Shown one piece after another: positions 21,472 through 30,380 of a stretch of DNA of 35,423 nucleotides. Source of the DNA: a virus; IMG/VR virus record IMGVR_UViG_3300030406_000920, positions 1 through 35,423 of that record; one strand, written 5' to 3'. Below the pieces are notes generated by a model. That model did no database searches, was not told where the DNA came from, and saw nothing but the letters and a program-made list of their open reading frames with translations. The translations under genes were made by a program, and so were the position numbers. The number at the start of each line of letters is the position of its first letter. Position 1 is the stretch's first letter.

Positions 21472-24400
21472 TTATATTGCTTTAGGATAAGGCTCTCCGA
21501 TTCTACTACCTGTATTATTAAACCTAGCTAACCATATTCTATCGTTTTGAGGATTAGAATTTGAGTTATTAAAATTATTTAAAGTTACAGCCGCTCCATC
21601 ATTACCAATAGGATTGCCTTGACCACCTGGTATACCCGCTGTTGGTCTTGATTTATAGGCATGCCACTGATTAGTACCTTGTTGATCAGGTGTCCAAGGT
21701 GTAGTTAATGTAGGGTCTGTATAAAATTGAGTTACATATCTAAAGAAAGGTTCTCTTGCAAATACATTTTGCCATTGTGTACCTTGATAATTTTCAGCAT
21801 CTTCAACACTTGGTTGTGATGTTGTCATCACGGTATATTGCCAACCTATATTTGTTATACCATATGGGTAATAAAAATCACCATAAGTAATACTACAACT
21901 AATGTTATCATTATTATATATACCGTTGTTAGCATCTGTTACGTTTGGATTAGGAGCTTCTGTTTGACTACCTATTAATTGATCTACCATAACTCTATAA
22001 TCACCTCTTGCTAATGGATTATTAGAATCAAAAGCAAAAGTTCTAGTGCATACAACTGTTAATTGCTGACTATTGATTGATTGAGGTTTATCCATTTGAC
22101 CAGCCATAGTATGCTGTATATATGGTTGAGGATAACCAGCTCCTGCTGATATATCGTCTAAACTACCAAGATTTAAAGCATAATCATTTTGACCGTTAAC
22201 AGGGTAGTTTACTTTCCAAGCGCCACCAATTGTTGTGTCTGGCCCAACAACTAAACCATTTTTATCAACAGCATCTGCCCAAGCACCAGGAATAGGAAAA
22301 GTACCATCTCTTCTTTGAATCCAAACATTTGCGCTTATATTTAATAATTCTGGTATATAAGTATTACTTGCTTCGCTTGGATCTATAGTTTGTACAATTT
22401 GAACAGTAATATACATACAACCTTTATACAAACCTCTTTTAATAGGATCTAAATTACACCAAACAGGTCCATCAGATAAATCTAAAGCTTTAACATTATA
22501 ATTAAAGCCAGCTCCAACAGGTCCATATCCAACTGAAACATTGTTAACATTAACTGGGTTTTGTGGATCTGGTATTGAATTCCATAAACCTACGTTGTAG
22601 TTTTGAGGAGCAACTGGTCTTAATAAATTATAACCAGGCACTGTAAGACCTGTAGATTTATTTGACCATATTACCATACCCGCGTCAGAACCTTTAAGTA
22701 AATTAATTGCTTCACCTGAATCAATAAAAGTACATGTTACAGAAGCTTCACCAAAATCAAATTGTAAATCTATTATTGTTGTTATACTTCCAACCACACC
22801 TAAAGCATCTGTAATAGCTAATTGTAAACTATATGGTCCAGACATTACTGATTGTGGTGCTTGCGTAATCTCACCTGTAAATTCATCTATTTCAAATATT
22901 GGTGGGTTTAAAGGCTGGCCATATTGTGTTTGCGATAATATAGCAAACTGTAATTCTAAAGCATCATTAGGTCCTGGATCTGCAGTTCCATTTTCACCGC
23001 TATATACTGGGTTTCCTAGTCCAAAACTATTATAAGGGAATTGTCTATAAGCAGTATATGGATCAAATTGAGGCGCAGCATTACCTAATTGTATTTGTTT
23101 TTGTATAACCGGTCCGGTGTCTCCACTTGTATCATTTGTAGCTATAAAATCAAATGTAAATGTTCTTATGTTTGAATCTGCTAGAAATACAAAGTAACTA
23201 CTTATTTGTAGCGTATAACTATCGTAAGCATGTGTGTTTCCATTAGGTGTTAATGCTCCAGCTGCTGTTTCAACTAAAGTAAACAAACCAGTTTGATCGG
23301 TTCCATTACCATCAACAACTGTCATTACTATAGATGAACTAGCTATTGATCCACCTAAAGCGTCTTCTACATAAAAATCATCTGTTATAATTGGTCCTTG
23401 ACCATTTGAATATGGTTGAGCAGGGAAAGTATAATTTCTATCTTCAACAAAATCAACTGTAAAATCTTCTAAATCATCTGGTACAGATGCTACTGTTGTT
23501 TGTATAGCTTCGTTTAAATCTTTAATTTTACCTGCTGTAGATGTTTCCCAAAATAATTCTAGTCTAGATTCTACTGGTTTAGTTTCATAAACACTTAAGA
23601 AAAATGGATAACCATCTGCTGGTGGGGTTGGATCACCCGCGCTACCAATTAGTTTTTGTGTCGCCACTCTTGCTAGATAAGGGTTGTTTTTAGTATCATA
23701 CACATCTTCAAGAGGCGTCCATGCAGCTGTTATATCAAAATATTTTTCTGGATACAACTCTGTTTGTCTTGCTATTTGAGTAACAGTATCTGAAACAATA
23801 TTAGATAAATACTGTGTGTTATAATTAGGATTAATTATAGCTACTGTGTCTGGCGCTATAGGTAGCTCCGGACTTACTTTACCGTAAAGCTCTACACTAC
23901 TTCTAAAAGAAGTTTGATCTGGTCCAACCTCTTTTAAATCTCTTGGTACTTTATTTATATTGTCATTGAAAAGTGTAATAGTTGACGTATAATATTGTTG
24001 ATCAGTGTAACCGCTGCTTGAATCAGCTGGTTCACCAGTTAATATACCAGGTAAATAAACATTATAGTATTCTTGTTGTTTTTGTTTTACTACTATTTTA
24101 TAAGTATACCAACCAAGTGGATTGTAACGAGGATCTGTAGGATCTCCATTGTACAACCCAGGAGTTCCAGTAGCATCATCTTTAGCTGAGTCTATAATAC
24201 TATTAAAATATACTTTTAAACTATTACCAGGCCAATCAACTATATTGTTAAAATTTTGAGTATCATATTCATTTTGATATGGAACATATATAGTGTCTGC
24301 ACCAAACTCTGGGTTAGGCGAAGAAGCAGCTATAAAACCTTGGTTGTTAGAAAGTAAAACTGTAGAAGTTCTACCGTATCTATCAGATAACACTACACCA

Positions 24401-26058
24401 ACTTGATAATACCTATTTTGTTTTACATTGTGATTAGGATATGCTGAATATGAGTAATTACTATTTGGTTCATCATAAGGAATTTTAGATGAAATACCTA
24501 CATTATAGTCTAATGCTGTTGGCGGTGTATGCTTGTTTTGAAAATTACTATATACGACTCTATTGCTTATTATTTCTTGACCTAAAGCTTTTACAGGTAC
24601 TTTATCGTATACCCTTGTTGTTTGATCTTCTGGCAATACTTTAAATGGCTCAGTAGCTTGATAATCATATTCATATATACTTACAGCTCCAGCTGTATTT
24701 AAATCTTCAGTTGTAATTCTATCTACAACAGATACAGCTAAGCCATCAGATTCTTTATATAATATTTCTATTTCTTCAACTTTTAATTTTTCTAATAATT
24801 CATTAGCGTTTATCTGCGTGCCGTCCATTTCATCTGGCATAGGAATTTGAAGCAATATTCTATTAACTTGGTTTTCCATAAACGAAACAACTGTACTTTC
24901 ATAAGTTCTTTCTTCATCACTAGCTTCTTGATTTTCTAAAAAATAACCAAATTGCTTAGGTATAAACATTGATTGTGTAAACGGAGCCATTAAAGAAAAT
25001 TCACCATCAACAAACTTAAATCTATAACTAAATCTAATAAATTTATCAGTTAAAAAATCTTGATTACCAGCGTAATTAGGTATGTAGTCAGGTGCGCCAG
25101 TATTTACAAAATTAGGATTAGCATAACCAAAATACATTTGACCATCGTTAATAGCATTAAATCTAAAAACTATATTATCACCGTTTCTTTTTTGAACTTC
25201 TACTTGATTAGCTGCTGGAGCAGATATAACTATAACATCATCTTCTGGTAATATCTGACCATCACTAGTCCAAACATTCATGCTATTAGCCGCGGCAATA
25301 GCAGTTGTAATACCCGGTGTAAATGTTGTTTGATCTATATCTATTACTTGTGGGGTAGATGGTGCTAATGTTCCTGCTAACTCTACTTGCCCTATCATAG
25401 GTGTTGTTGGTGAAACAGCATCAGACATAGTTGTTTCAATTACACCAGCATTATCTTTCCAAACTTCAATAGCTTTGTAAGGATTATACTTACAAACAGT
25501 TACGTGATCTTCACTAGTATAAGGTAATCCTGCAATAGAAACAAAGTTAGTCCATAAAACAGCATCGGGATTATTTATATTTATTACTCTTGGTTGGTTT
25601 CTATTATCAGTCCAAAACAATAAGTCTTCTATTAAATTAACACTACGTATTTGATAACCTGTAGAAAAATTTAAAAACGGTCCAGCGGCATATAAATATA
25701 TATCGCCATTATCTATATCGTATCTTATGATAGCATTTTGACTTGTACTGTTGTAACCTAATCTAGGATCTGTATTGTCTGTTAAAAACAAATATATTCT
25801 ACTATTTATTTCATCTGCGTATTGACCTATAATAAGTAGTCGGCTACCTCCTAATACATCAACACCAACAATCTCTCCTACATTACCATTAAATACTAAT
25901 TGCGTACCTTGAATATTTTCAGCAGCTCCAACGTTGCTATCTTCTGACTTTGATATTGCTATGTTTTGAGCGTCGCGATATTCACCGTTGGGTAGTAATC
26001 TTTCATCTAAGTCCTTATTCATTTTGGACTTTAGAAAAGTATTTTTTATTTCTGCCAT
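21472..26058 (-). CDS. Large tail stabilisation / muzzle-type protein (1528 aa) with Ig/cadherin-like insert
   Basis: A 1528-aa beta-rich virion protein. The N-terminus (FLKSKMNKDLDERLLPNGEYRDAQN, then SEDSNVGAAENIQG) is what I associate with crAss-like tail stabilisation proteins. The first about 850 residues contain many Tyr/Asn/Pro-rich strands (for example YQVGVVLSDRYGRTS). About 880-1110 looks like Ig/cadherin-type modules: FEIDEFTGEITQ then YSLQLAITDALG near 1050-1070 is close to the cadherin F-x-ID-x-x-TG-x-I...A-x-D-x-x-G pattern. The C-terminal 400 residues are Asn/Pro/Gly-rich. Likely role: tail tip that stabilises packaged DNA and binds the host. It begins six bases after the preceding gene's stop. 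Confidence 0.7.
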   Translation of the reverse strand: MAEIKNTFLKSKMNKDLDERLLPNGEYRDAQNIAISKSEDSNVGAAENIQGTQLVFNGNVGEIVGVDVLGGSRLLIIGQYADEINSRIYLFLTDNTDPRLGYNSTSQNAIIRYDIDNGDIYLYAAGPFLNFSTGYQIRSVNLIEDLLFWTDNRNQPRVININNPDAVLWTNFVSIAGLPYTSEDHVTVCKYNPYKAIEVWKDNAGVIETTMSDAVSPTTPMIGQVELAGTLAPSTPQVIDIDQTTFTPGITTAIAAANSMNVWTSDGQILPEDDVIVISAPAANQVEVQKRNGDNIVFRFNAINDGQMYFGYANPNFVNTGAPDYIPNYAGNQDFLTDKFIRFSYRFKFVDGEFSLMAPFTQSMFIPKQFGYFLENQEASDEERTYESTVVSFMENQVNRILLQIPMPDEMDGTQINANELLEKLKVEEIEILYKESDGLAVSVVDRITTEDLNTAGAVSIYEYDYQATEPFKVLPEDQTTRVYDKVPVKALGQEIISNRVVYSNFQNKHTPPTALDYNVGISSKIPYDEPNSNYSYSAYPNHNVKQNRYYQVGVVLSDRYGRTSTVLLSNNQGFIAASSPNPEFGADTIYVPYQNEYDTQNFNNIVDWPGNSLKVYFNSIIDSAKDDATGTPGLYNGDPTDPRYNPLGWYTYKIVVKQKQQEYYNVYLPGILTGEPADSSSGYTDQQYYTSTITLFNDNINKVPRDLKEVGPDQTSFRSSVELYGKVSPELPIAPDTVAIINPNYNTQYLSNIVSDTVTQIARQTELYPEKYFDITAAWTPLEDVYDTKNNPYLARVATQKLIGSAGDPTPPADGYPFFLSVYETKPVESRLELFWETSTAGKIKDLNEAIQTTVASVPDDLEDFTVDFVEDRNYTFPAQPYSNGQGPIITDDFYVEDALGGSIASSSIVMTVVDGNGTDQTGLFTLVETAAGALTPNGNTHAYDSYTLQISSYFVFLADSNIRTFTFDFIATNDTSGDTGPVIQKQIQLGNAAPQFDPYTAYRQFPYNSFGLGNPVYSGENGTADPGPNDALELQFAILSQTQYGQPLNPPIFEIDEFTGEITQAPQSVMSGPYSLQLAITDALGVVGSITTIIDLQFDFGEASVTCTFIDSGEAINLLKGSDAGMVIWSNKSTGLTVPGYNLLRPVAPQNYNVGLWNSIPDPQNPVNVNNVSVGYGPVGAGFNYNVKALDLSDGPVWCNLDPIKRGLYKGCMYITVQIVQTIDPSEASNTYIPELLNISANVWIQRRDGTFPIPGAWADAVDKNGLVVGPDTTIGGAWKVNYPVNGQNDYALNLGSLDDISAGAGYPQPYIQHTMAGQMDKPQSINSQQLTVVCTRTFAFDSNNPLARGDYRVMVDQLIGSQTEAPNPNVTDANNGIYNNDNISCSITYGDFYYPYGITNIGWQYTVMTTSQPSVEDAENYQGTQWQNVFAREPFFRYVTQFYTDPTLTTPWTPDQQGTNQWHAYKSRPTAGIPGGQGNPIGNDGAAVTLNNFNNSNSNPQNDRIWLARFNNTGSRIGEPYPKAI

Positions 26059-26064
26059 TTAATT

Positions 26065-27240
26065 TTAATGTTTAATCCATTTAGATTTACCACGCATTAC
26101 TTGAACTATTTGATCTAACTTAATATTAGATAATCTAATTTTTGCATTTCTTAGTTTAGCGTATTTTTCTTTTTGATACCTTCTAACTACATACTCAGGC
26201 ATACGAGCTCTAGTAGCTAATATTTGGTAGTTTATATAAGCGTAGAGAGCTTCTTCTGCCATCTTAGGTATTCTTGTATCTAAATCACAAGAAAGTCCAT
26301 CAGAGATGTATTCTAACACAATGCATCTTCCAGCTAAATTACTAGAAAAAGTAAACTTACCTTGTCTTTCGTCTAATCCATACCAACCATTTATTTGGCT
26401 AGTTTGAGGATTTAAACCATATCTTTGACCTACAATTACGTTCCAGTATAAAGGATATGGAGTGTTAAAATAATCTGTATAATAACTCCAGTAGTTACCG
26501 TTCCAACCAGATATTAATCTAGTATTAGCTTGTCTCCAAGCTTGCTTAGTTAACGATGTAGTTTCTAAATTTTCATTTAACGCGTCTTGTATTGGTATAC
26601 CATCTTGATCTTGTGCTATACTTTCGTATGGGTTAGTTGTCAAACCATTATTAGGATATATAGTATGTAACACTCCTAATTCGTCCTTCCATGATACCCT
26701 AACAATGTTGACATAATCTTGTGGTATAATAAGCGATAAACTTGGTGGTATTTGTAGCTCTTGCGACTTAACACTTTTTAATGTGTCATAACTAAACTCT
26801 TGTAAACCTCGCTTAGCATGAAATATAACATCAGTTCTTTTTACATTAGATATTAATTTACCCGCACCAACATAAGCTATCATATAGTTTGTAATAACAT
26901 CTGATAGTCTTGTGTAGGCATACCCACCATAATTTTGCCATACAGTATTTTCTGTAAGCTGTACTCTTAAATAATTACCAGCTGCTAAACCACCTGTAAC
27001 TGTAATAGTATTATCTACAACAGTATACGTATTGTATAAAGGTGTGTAAGTAAAACCACCATCAACACTAACTTCTAAATAAAAATTATTTGCAGGCCAA
27101 TTAACATTAGTGGGATCAGCTGTTGCAAAAACTAGATCAGTGTTAAATGTAGTAGTAAACGATTCAGGTAAACCTCCGGATGCTATAAAGCTTTGAGCAC
27201 CGATGTAATACTGTCTGTTGTTTTCAGAGATTAGCGTCAT
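26065..27240 (-). CDS. Tail-tube / ring (connector) protein, 391 aa
   Basis: A 391-aa structural protein. The first about 110 residues look like a beta-sandwich (YLEVSVDGGFTYTPL, NTITVTGGLAAGNYLRVQL). The main part begins near RLSDVITNYMIAYVG and includes KRTDVIFHAKRGLQEFSYD, a DYVNIVRVSW strand, and a helical C-terminus (IPKMAEEALYAYINYQ, then RRYQKEKYAKLRNAK). That body is what I associate with ring or tail-tube proteins in crAss-like podoviruses, following the other ring protein. It overlaps neither neighbour: 3 bases to the upstream stop and 6 to the next gene. No enzymatic motif. Confidence 0.65.
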   Translation of the reverse strand: MTLISENNRQYYIGAQSFIASGGLPESFTTTFNTDLVFATADPTNVNWPANNFYLEVSVDGGFTYTPLYNTYTVVDNTITVTGGLAAGNYLRVQLTENTVWQNYGGYAYTRLSDVITNYMIAYVGAGKLISNVKRTDVIFHAKRGLQEFSYDTLKSVKSQELQIPPSLSLIIPQDYVNIVRVSWKDELGVLHTIYPNNGLTTNPYESIAQDQDGIPIQDALNENLETTSLTKQAWRQANTRLISGWNGNYWSYYTDYFNTPYPLYWNVIVGQRYGLNPQTSQINGWYGLDERQGKFTFSSNLAGRCIVLEYISDGLSCDLDTRIPKMAEEALYAYINYQILATRARMPEYVVRRYQKEKYAKLRNAKIRLSNIKLDQIVQVMRGKSKWIKH

Positions 27241-27243
27241 TTA

Positions 27244-27990
27244 TTATAATTTTTCGTTTTGCTCATTCATCGCAGCTTCTTGAGCAGCTGCTTGTACTAT
27301 TTGTGGGTCTCTAATAATAATACCCGCGTACATTAATATTTTTATAACTACTTCACTTTGTTCAGATGGGTGAAGTTCAAATTGAGTAGAACCAGTTGGG
27401 TTTAATGTAGGTTCATAAGCTGTGCTGTCGTATAAGTATTGCCCTTGTGGACCAACAGTATAACCCCATCTTACATCAAGAGGTTTACGAACATAGTTAG
27501 CCGTAACCCTACTAGTTATAGCTGTGGGTCTAACAAATAAAAATTCGTTTTCATATAAGTAATTTGGAAATTGTAATGAAGCTCTAGTTAATCCAGATTT
27601 TTCTACATAATAAAAATCATTTCTATCTAGTCTTTGTAATTCTACTTCATCATTGTATACGACACTTCCAAGCCTGTAAAGCTCGACTGTGTTACCGTAA
27701 AAGTCTACGGTAGGAAGGGTAAAATAACCTCCTGGCGCTTGATAAGCACACTCACCAAAAGTTTTAAATATAGCTATTTTCTCATCTATATTCATCTGCC
27801 TGTCAGCATAATCAGTATCAGTTTGCGGAACACGCATTTGTTGATTTAAATCATCAAAATATTTTTCAAATATATCTAACTGTACTTGAGTAGCTGTTTT
27901 ATTAAATTCATCGGGCGTCATATAACCACGCTGCTCTTTATTTAAAATTGATAATACAGTTCTATATACAGCATTTACGTTTATAGCCAT
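27244..27990 (-). CDS. Head-tail ring / adaptor protein, 248 aa
   Basis: A 248-aa protein beginning MAINVNAVYRTVLSILNKEQRGYMTPDEFNK, an N-terminus I recall from crAss-like ring (adaptor) proteins. The first about 90 residues are helical (TATQVQLDIFEKYFDDLN), the middle is beta-rich (YGNTVELYRLGSVVYND, RNDFYYVEKSGL, YVRKPLDVRWGY), and the C-terminus is an Ala/Glu helix. A helical base with a beta insertion suits an adaptor sitting under the portal. It is preceded by a GC-rich hairpin (28012-28031). The start has an A/T-rich leader with no Shine-Dalgarno. Confidence 0.7.
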   Translation of the reverse strand: MAINVNAVYRTVLSILNKEQRGYMTPDEFNKTATQVQLDIFEKYFDDLNQQMRVPQTDTDYADRQMNIDEKIAIFKTFGECAYQAPGGYFTLPTVDFYGNTVELYRLGSVVYNDEVELQRLDRNDFYYVEKSGLTRASLQFPNYLYENEFLFVRPTAITSRVTANYVRKPLDVRWGYTVGPQGQYLYDSTAYEPTLNPTGSTQFELHPSEQSEVVIKILMYAGIIIRDPQIVQAAAQEAAMNEQNEKL

Positions 27991-28011
27991 AGTATATTTT
28001 TATTATAATAA

Positions 28012-28031
28012 AGGCGGGCGTTAACCCGCCT
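28012..28031 (-). terminator. GC-rich hairpin between two head/tail genes (attenuator candidate)
   Basis: Read on the - strand: stem AGGCGGG, loop TTAACG, stem CCCGCCT, a perfect 7-bp stem with six G-C pairs, 8 bases after the stop of the 258-aa gene. It is followed by TTATTATAATA, an imperfect U-rich tract, so it could be a partial terminator or an RNA 3'-end stabiliser. It stands out in an AT-rich operon with very little intergenic space. Confidence 0.7.
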
Positions 28032-28039
28032 GTTTATTA

Positions 28040-28816
28040 TTAGTATAGTTTCTTTTCTATAGATTTCATCACCATGATTCCCTCATCTGTTTGTAAGAAA
28101 CCTGCAAAAGCAGTATATGGATTTTCACCATAAGGAACTTTCATAATAACTTCTTTTGTTTCTGCCCATAAAAAATCTTTGTTTTTATTAGACAAAGTTA
28201 TTATACCTTGTTCAACTGATTTAATAGCTATGTTTCTTAACTGAACATTTTCATCGCTGGCTAATTGAATAAATAGTTTAGGATTTTTTCTAGCAAATAC
28301 TAGTATATCTCTTTTTAATTCTTTAGTACTTAATTGAGATACTTTAGTTCCTTTTTCTACTCTTAATATAGCTTCAGCTAAGTCAATGTCTAGTGATCTA
28401 GCTATGTTCATTGCATCTATTTCAAATTCTATTTCTTCTACTTCGTTAATAGCTACTTGAACTGGTTTTCTTTCTGCGTATTTCTTGTTTAAACTTGGGT
28501 GATATAATGATAACAATTTTTGTAAAGCTTGATATTGCTTTGGAACATTTAAAACACCATCTTTAAATTGAATATGTTTTAATGTTACTTCTCCTTTTTG
28601 CTCATCAACAAATGGTGAGTTTTGATTAGTAGCATATCTTAAAGCTCTTTGCTCATTTTTTTCCTCGTCAAACCACAGTAATGGGTATCTTTGTGTATGT
28701 CTTGAAGATAGTGTATAAGTAAGTGGTTCTTTACCACCTAATAAATAATACTGTCTATCTTTTATTTCCCAAGAGTTGTCAACAACAACCTCTTTTTCTT
28801 TTTTCTTTTTTGTCAT
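28040..28816 (-). CDS. Putative head-associated structural protein, 258 aa
   Basis: A 258-aa protein with a Lys-rich start (MTKKKKEKEVVVDNSWEIKDRQYYLLGGKEPLTY) and a beta-rich first half that includes WFDEEKNEQRALRYATNQN and FVDEQKGEVTLKHIQFKDG. The second half is helical: INEVEEIEFEIDAMN, LDIDLAEAILRVEKG, LSTKELKRDILVFARKNPKLF, then NVQLRNIAIKSVEQGI. I recall similar proteins beside capsid genes in marine phages but know no function. Position right after the major capsid gene suggests a capsid-auxiliary or completion protein. It is framed by two strong hairpins, implying its own RNA dosage. No catalytic motif. Confidence 0.6.
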   Translation of the reverse strand: MTKKKKEKEVVVDNSWEIKDRQYYLLGGKEPLTYTLSSRHTQRYPLLWFDEEKNEQRALRYATNQNSPFVDEQKGEVTLKHIQFKDGVLNVPKQYQALQKLLSLYHPSLNKKYAERKPVQVAINEVEEIEFEIDAMNIARSLDIDLAEAILRVEKGTKVSQLSTKELKRDILVFARKNPKLFIQLASDENVQLRNIAIKSVEQGIITLSNKNKDFLWAETKEVIMKVPYGENPYTAFAGFLQTDEGIMVMKSIEKKLY

Positions 28817-28849
28817 GATATAATATAATTAAATAAGTTAAAGGTATAT

Positions 28850-28865
28850 GGGCGCCGAAGCGCCC
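28850..28865 (-). terminator. C(UUCG)G tetraloop hairpin after the major capsid gene
   Basis: On the - strand: GGGCGC-TTCG-GCGCCC, a perfect 6-bp all-G/C stem closed by the exceptionally stable C(UUCG)G tetraloop, 16 bases after the capsid stop. It is followed by CATATACCTTTAACTT, which has only short U runs, so partial termination or blocking of 3' exonucleases is more likely than full termination. T7 also places a terminator directly after its capsid gene. Confidence 0.82.
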
Positions 28866-28881
28866 TTACCTTATAAAAGTA

Positions 28882-30363
28882 TTAAGCTGTCATTAATACA
28901 AAGTTGTTAGCACCTTGTACACATAAACATCTTTCAGATAAGAAGTGAACTTCCATTGCATCAAGATCAGAAGTGAAAGCACCACCGACAGAACCAGTGA
29001 TCCATGATTTCATTCTTCTGTCATCAGTTTGAGAAGCTCTATATCTTACGTGTAAGAAAGGTCTTCTAATGTTTGTACCAAGAATTTGGTCATAAACAGT
29101 TGAAGTACCAGCAGGAATTAATACTCCTTCGATGTCATCTCCACTAGTGAAGTTACTAGAACCACCTCTTGTAGAAGCATCGTTTAAGTATTTCCAGCTT
29201 GTCTTATAGAAATCGTAAGATCCTCTTCTAAATCCTGAGAACTGTAAATTAAGAGCCATTTCTTCAGAATTTTCAAATACACCGTAAGATGTACCACCGA
29301 TACCATAAGAGTTTTGTGAAGCAAGCATGTTATCAATATCAAGCTCAGTAGCTCTGTCTAAGAATAACATATTTTCTTCAATAGCTCCTTGGCTATCTAA
29401 GTTCTCAAGAATTGTATCGAAGTCAGCTAATGCACCAGCGAAAGCAGAGAATACATTACCTCTAGCTTGGATAGCAGCAAATAAACCTTCAGTACCTAGT
29501 AAAGCAGCATTCTGAGCATTAAAGTCTGTAATACCAGCTTGTGCTTGAGTATGGAATAAGTTTGCAGACGCACCGTTAACAGCAGCGTTTTCACCTTCAA
29601 CCATAACCATTTCTAAGTAATCTTCGAATCTTAATCTAGTTTCTGATTCAGCTTTTAGATACCATAAGTATCCAGTTGCACCATCTTCTGTAGTTACTTC
29701 AACCCAACCAATTTGTGCAGTATCAGATCCAGATACAACGTATCTATCTCTAATAATAACTGGTTTGTTAGAGAACTGAGTGAAAGAAGGCTCAACGTTT
29801 TCTAATACTCCTGAACTTCCTTTTGGATATTCAGAACCATATACGAATACTTTATATCCTACAGCATCAGCAGGAATTTGACCGCCACCAGCAGAAGTTT
29901 CCTGATATGGGAAAACTTGGATTTCATTAGCGTTAAGCGCAGATCCAGCAACAATACCAGAGTCAGCAACATAAGCCTTAATTGAATCACCACCAGACTT
30001 AGGCATAATTACTACAGTCATACCTGGAGTAATAACGTTTGTAAGTCCAGCTGTTGGAGCGACAAATAAATCTAATACGTTTCCTGGCGCACCTAATGGC
30101 TGCACAGTATCGTAAGATATATGTAATCTATTTTGTTCAGACCAAACTACTTGGTCAGAAGTCATCGGCATTTCAGCGCCGACCATTCTAATAAAGCCAC
30201 CTAGAGTTCTATTTCCATATCTCTCTACTTCAGCTTCATAGATTTCAGGTAGGTACTGTTGAGCAAAGTCATTAGTACCATCTGTAAAACTAAGGTAGTT
30301 ATCCGACGTGATCTGTTGGACCTGTGAAGGATTTAAACTACCAAATAAAGGATTTAAGGGCAT
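28882..30363 (-). CDS. Major capsid protein, 493 aa
   Basis: A 493-aa protein in the expected slot after terminase, portal and scaffold. The N-terminal arm (about 30-85) includes FAQQYLPEIYEAEVERYGNR, LGGFIRMVGAEMPMTSDQ and VVWSEQNRLHI, a block I associate with crAss-like capsid proteins of the HK97 fold. An inserted beta domain (about 95-200) precedes the long Ala/Leu-rich spine (about 245-320), and the C-terminus has the basic-aromatic pattern IRRPFLHVRYRASQTDDRRMKSW. Codons look enriched in C/G-ending forms (such as TTC for Phe) relative to neighbours, as expected for the most expressed gene. A stable hairpin follows. Identification rests on position, size and motif memory. Confidence 0.85.
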   Translation of the reverse strand: MPLNPLFGSLNPSQVQQITSDNYLSFTDGTNDFAQQYLPEIYEAEVERYGNRTLGGFIRMVGAEMPMTSDQVVWSEQNRLHISYDTVQPLGAPGNVLDLFVAPTAGLTNVITPGMTVVIMPKSGGDSIKAYVADSGIVAGSALNANEIQVFPYQETSAGGGQIPADAVGYKVFVYGSEYPKGSSGVLENVEPSFTQFSNKPVIIRDRYVVSGSDTAQIGWVEVTTEDGATGYLWYLKAESETRLRFEDYLEMVMVEGENAAVNGASANLFHTQAQAGITDFNAQNAALLGTEGLFAAIQARGNVFSAFAGALADFDTILENLDSQGAIEENMLFLDRATELDIDNMLASQNSYGIGGTSYGVFENSEEMALNLQFSGFRRGSYDFYKTSWKYLNDASTRGGSSNFTSGDDIEGVLIPAGTSTVYDQILGTNIRRPFLHVRYRASQTDDRRMKSWITGSVGGAFTSDLDAMEVHFLSERCLCVQGANNFVLMTA

Positions 30364-30380
30364 AATTAATTGTTTTTAAA

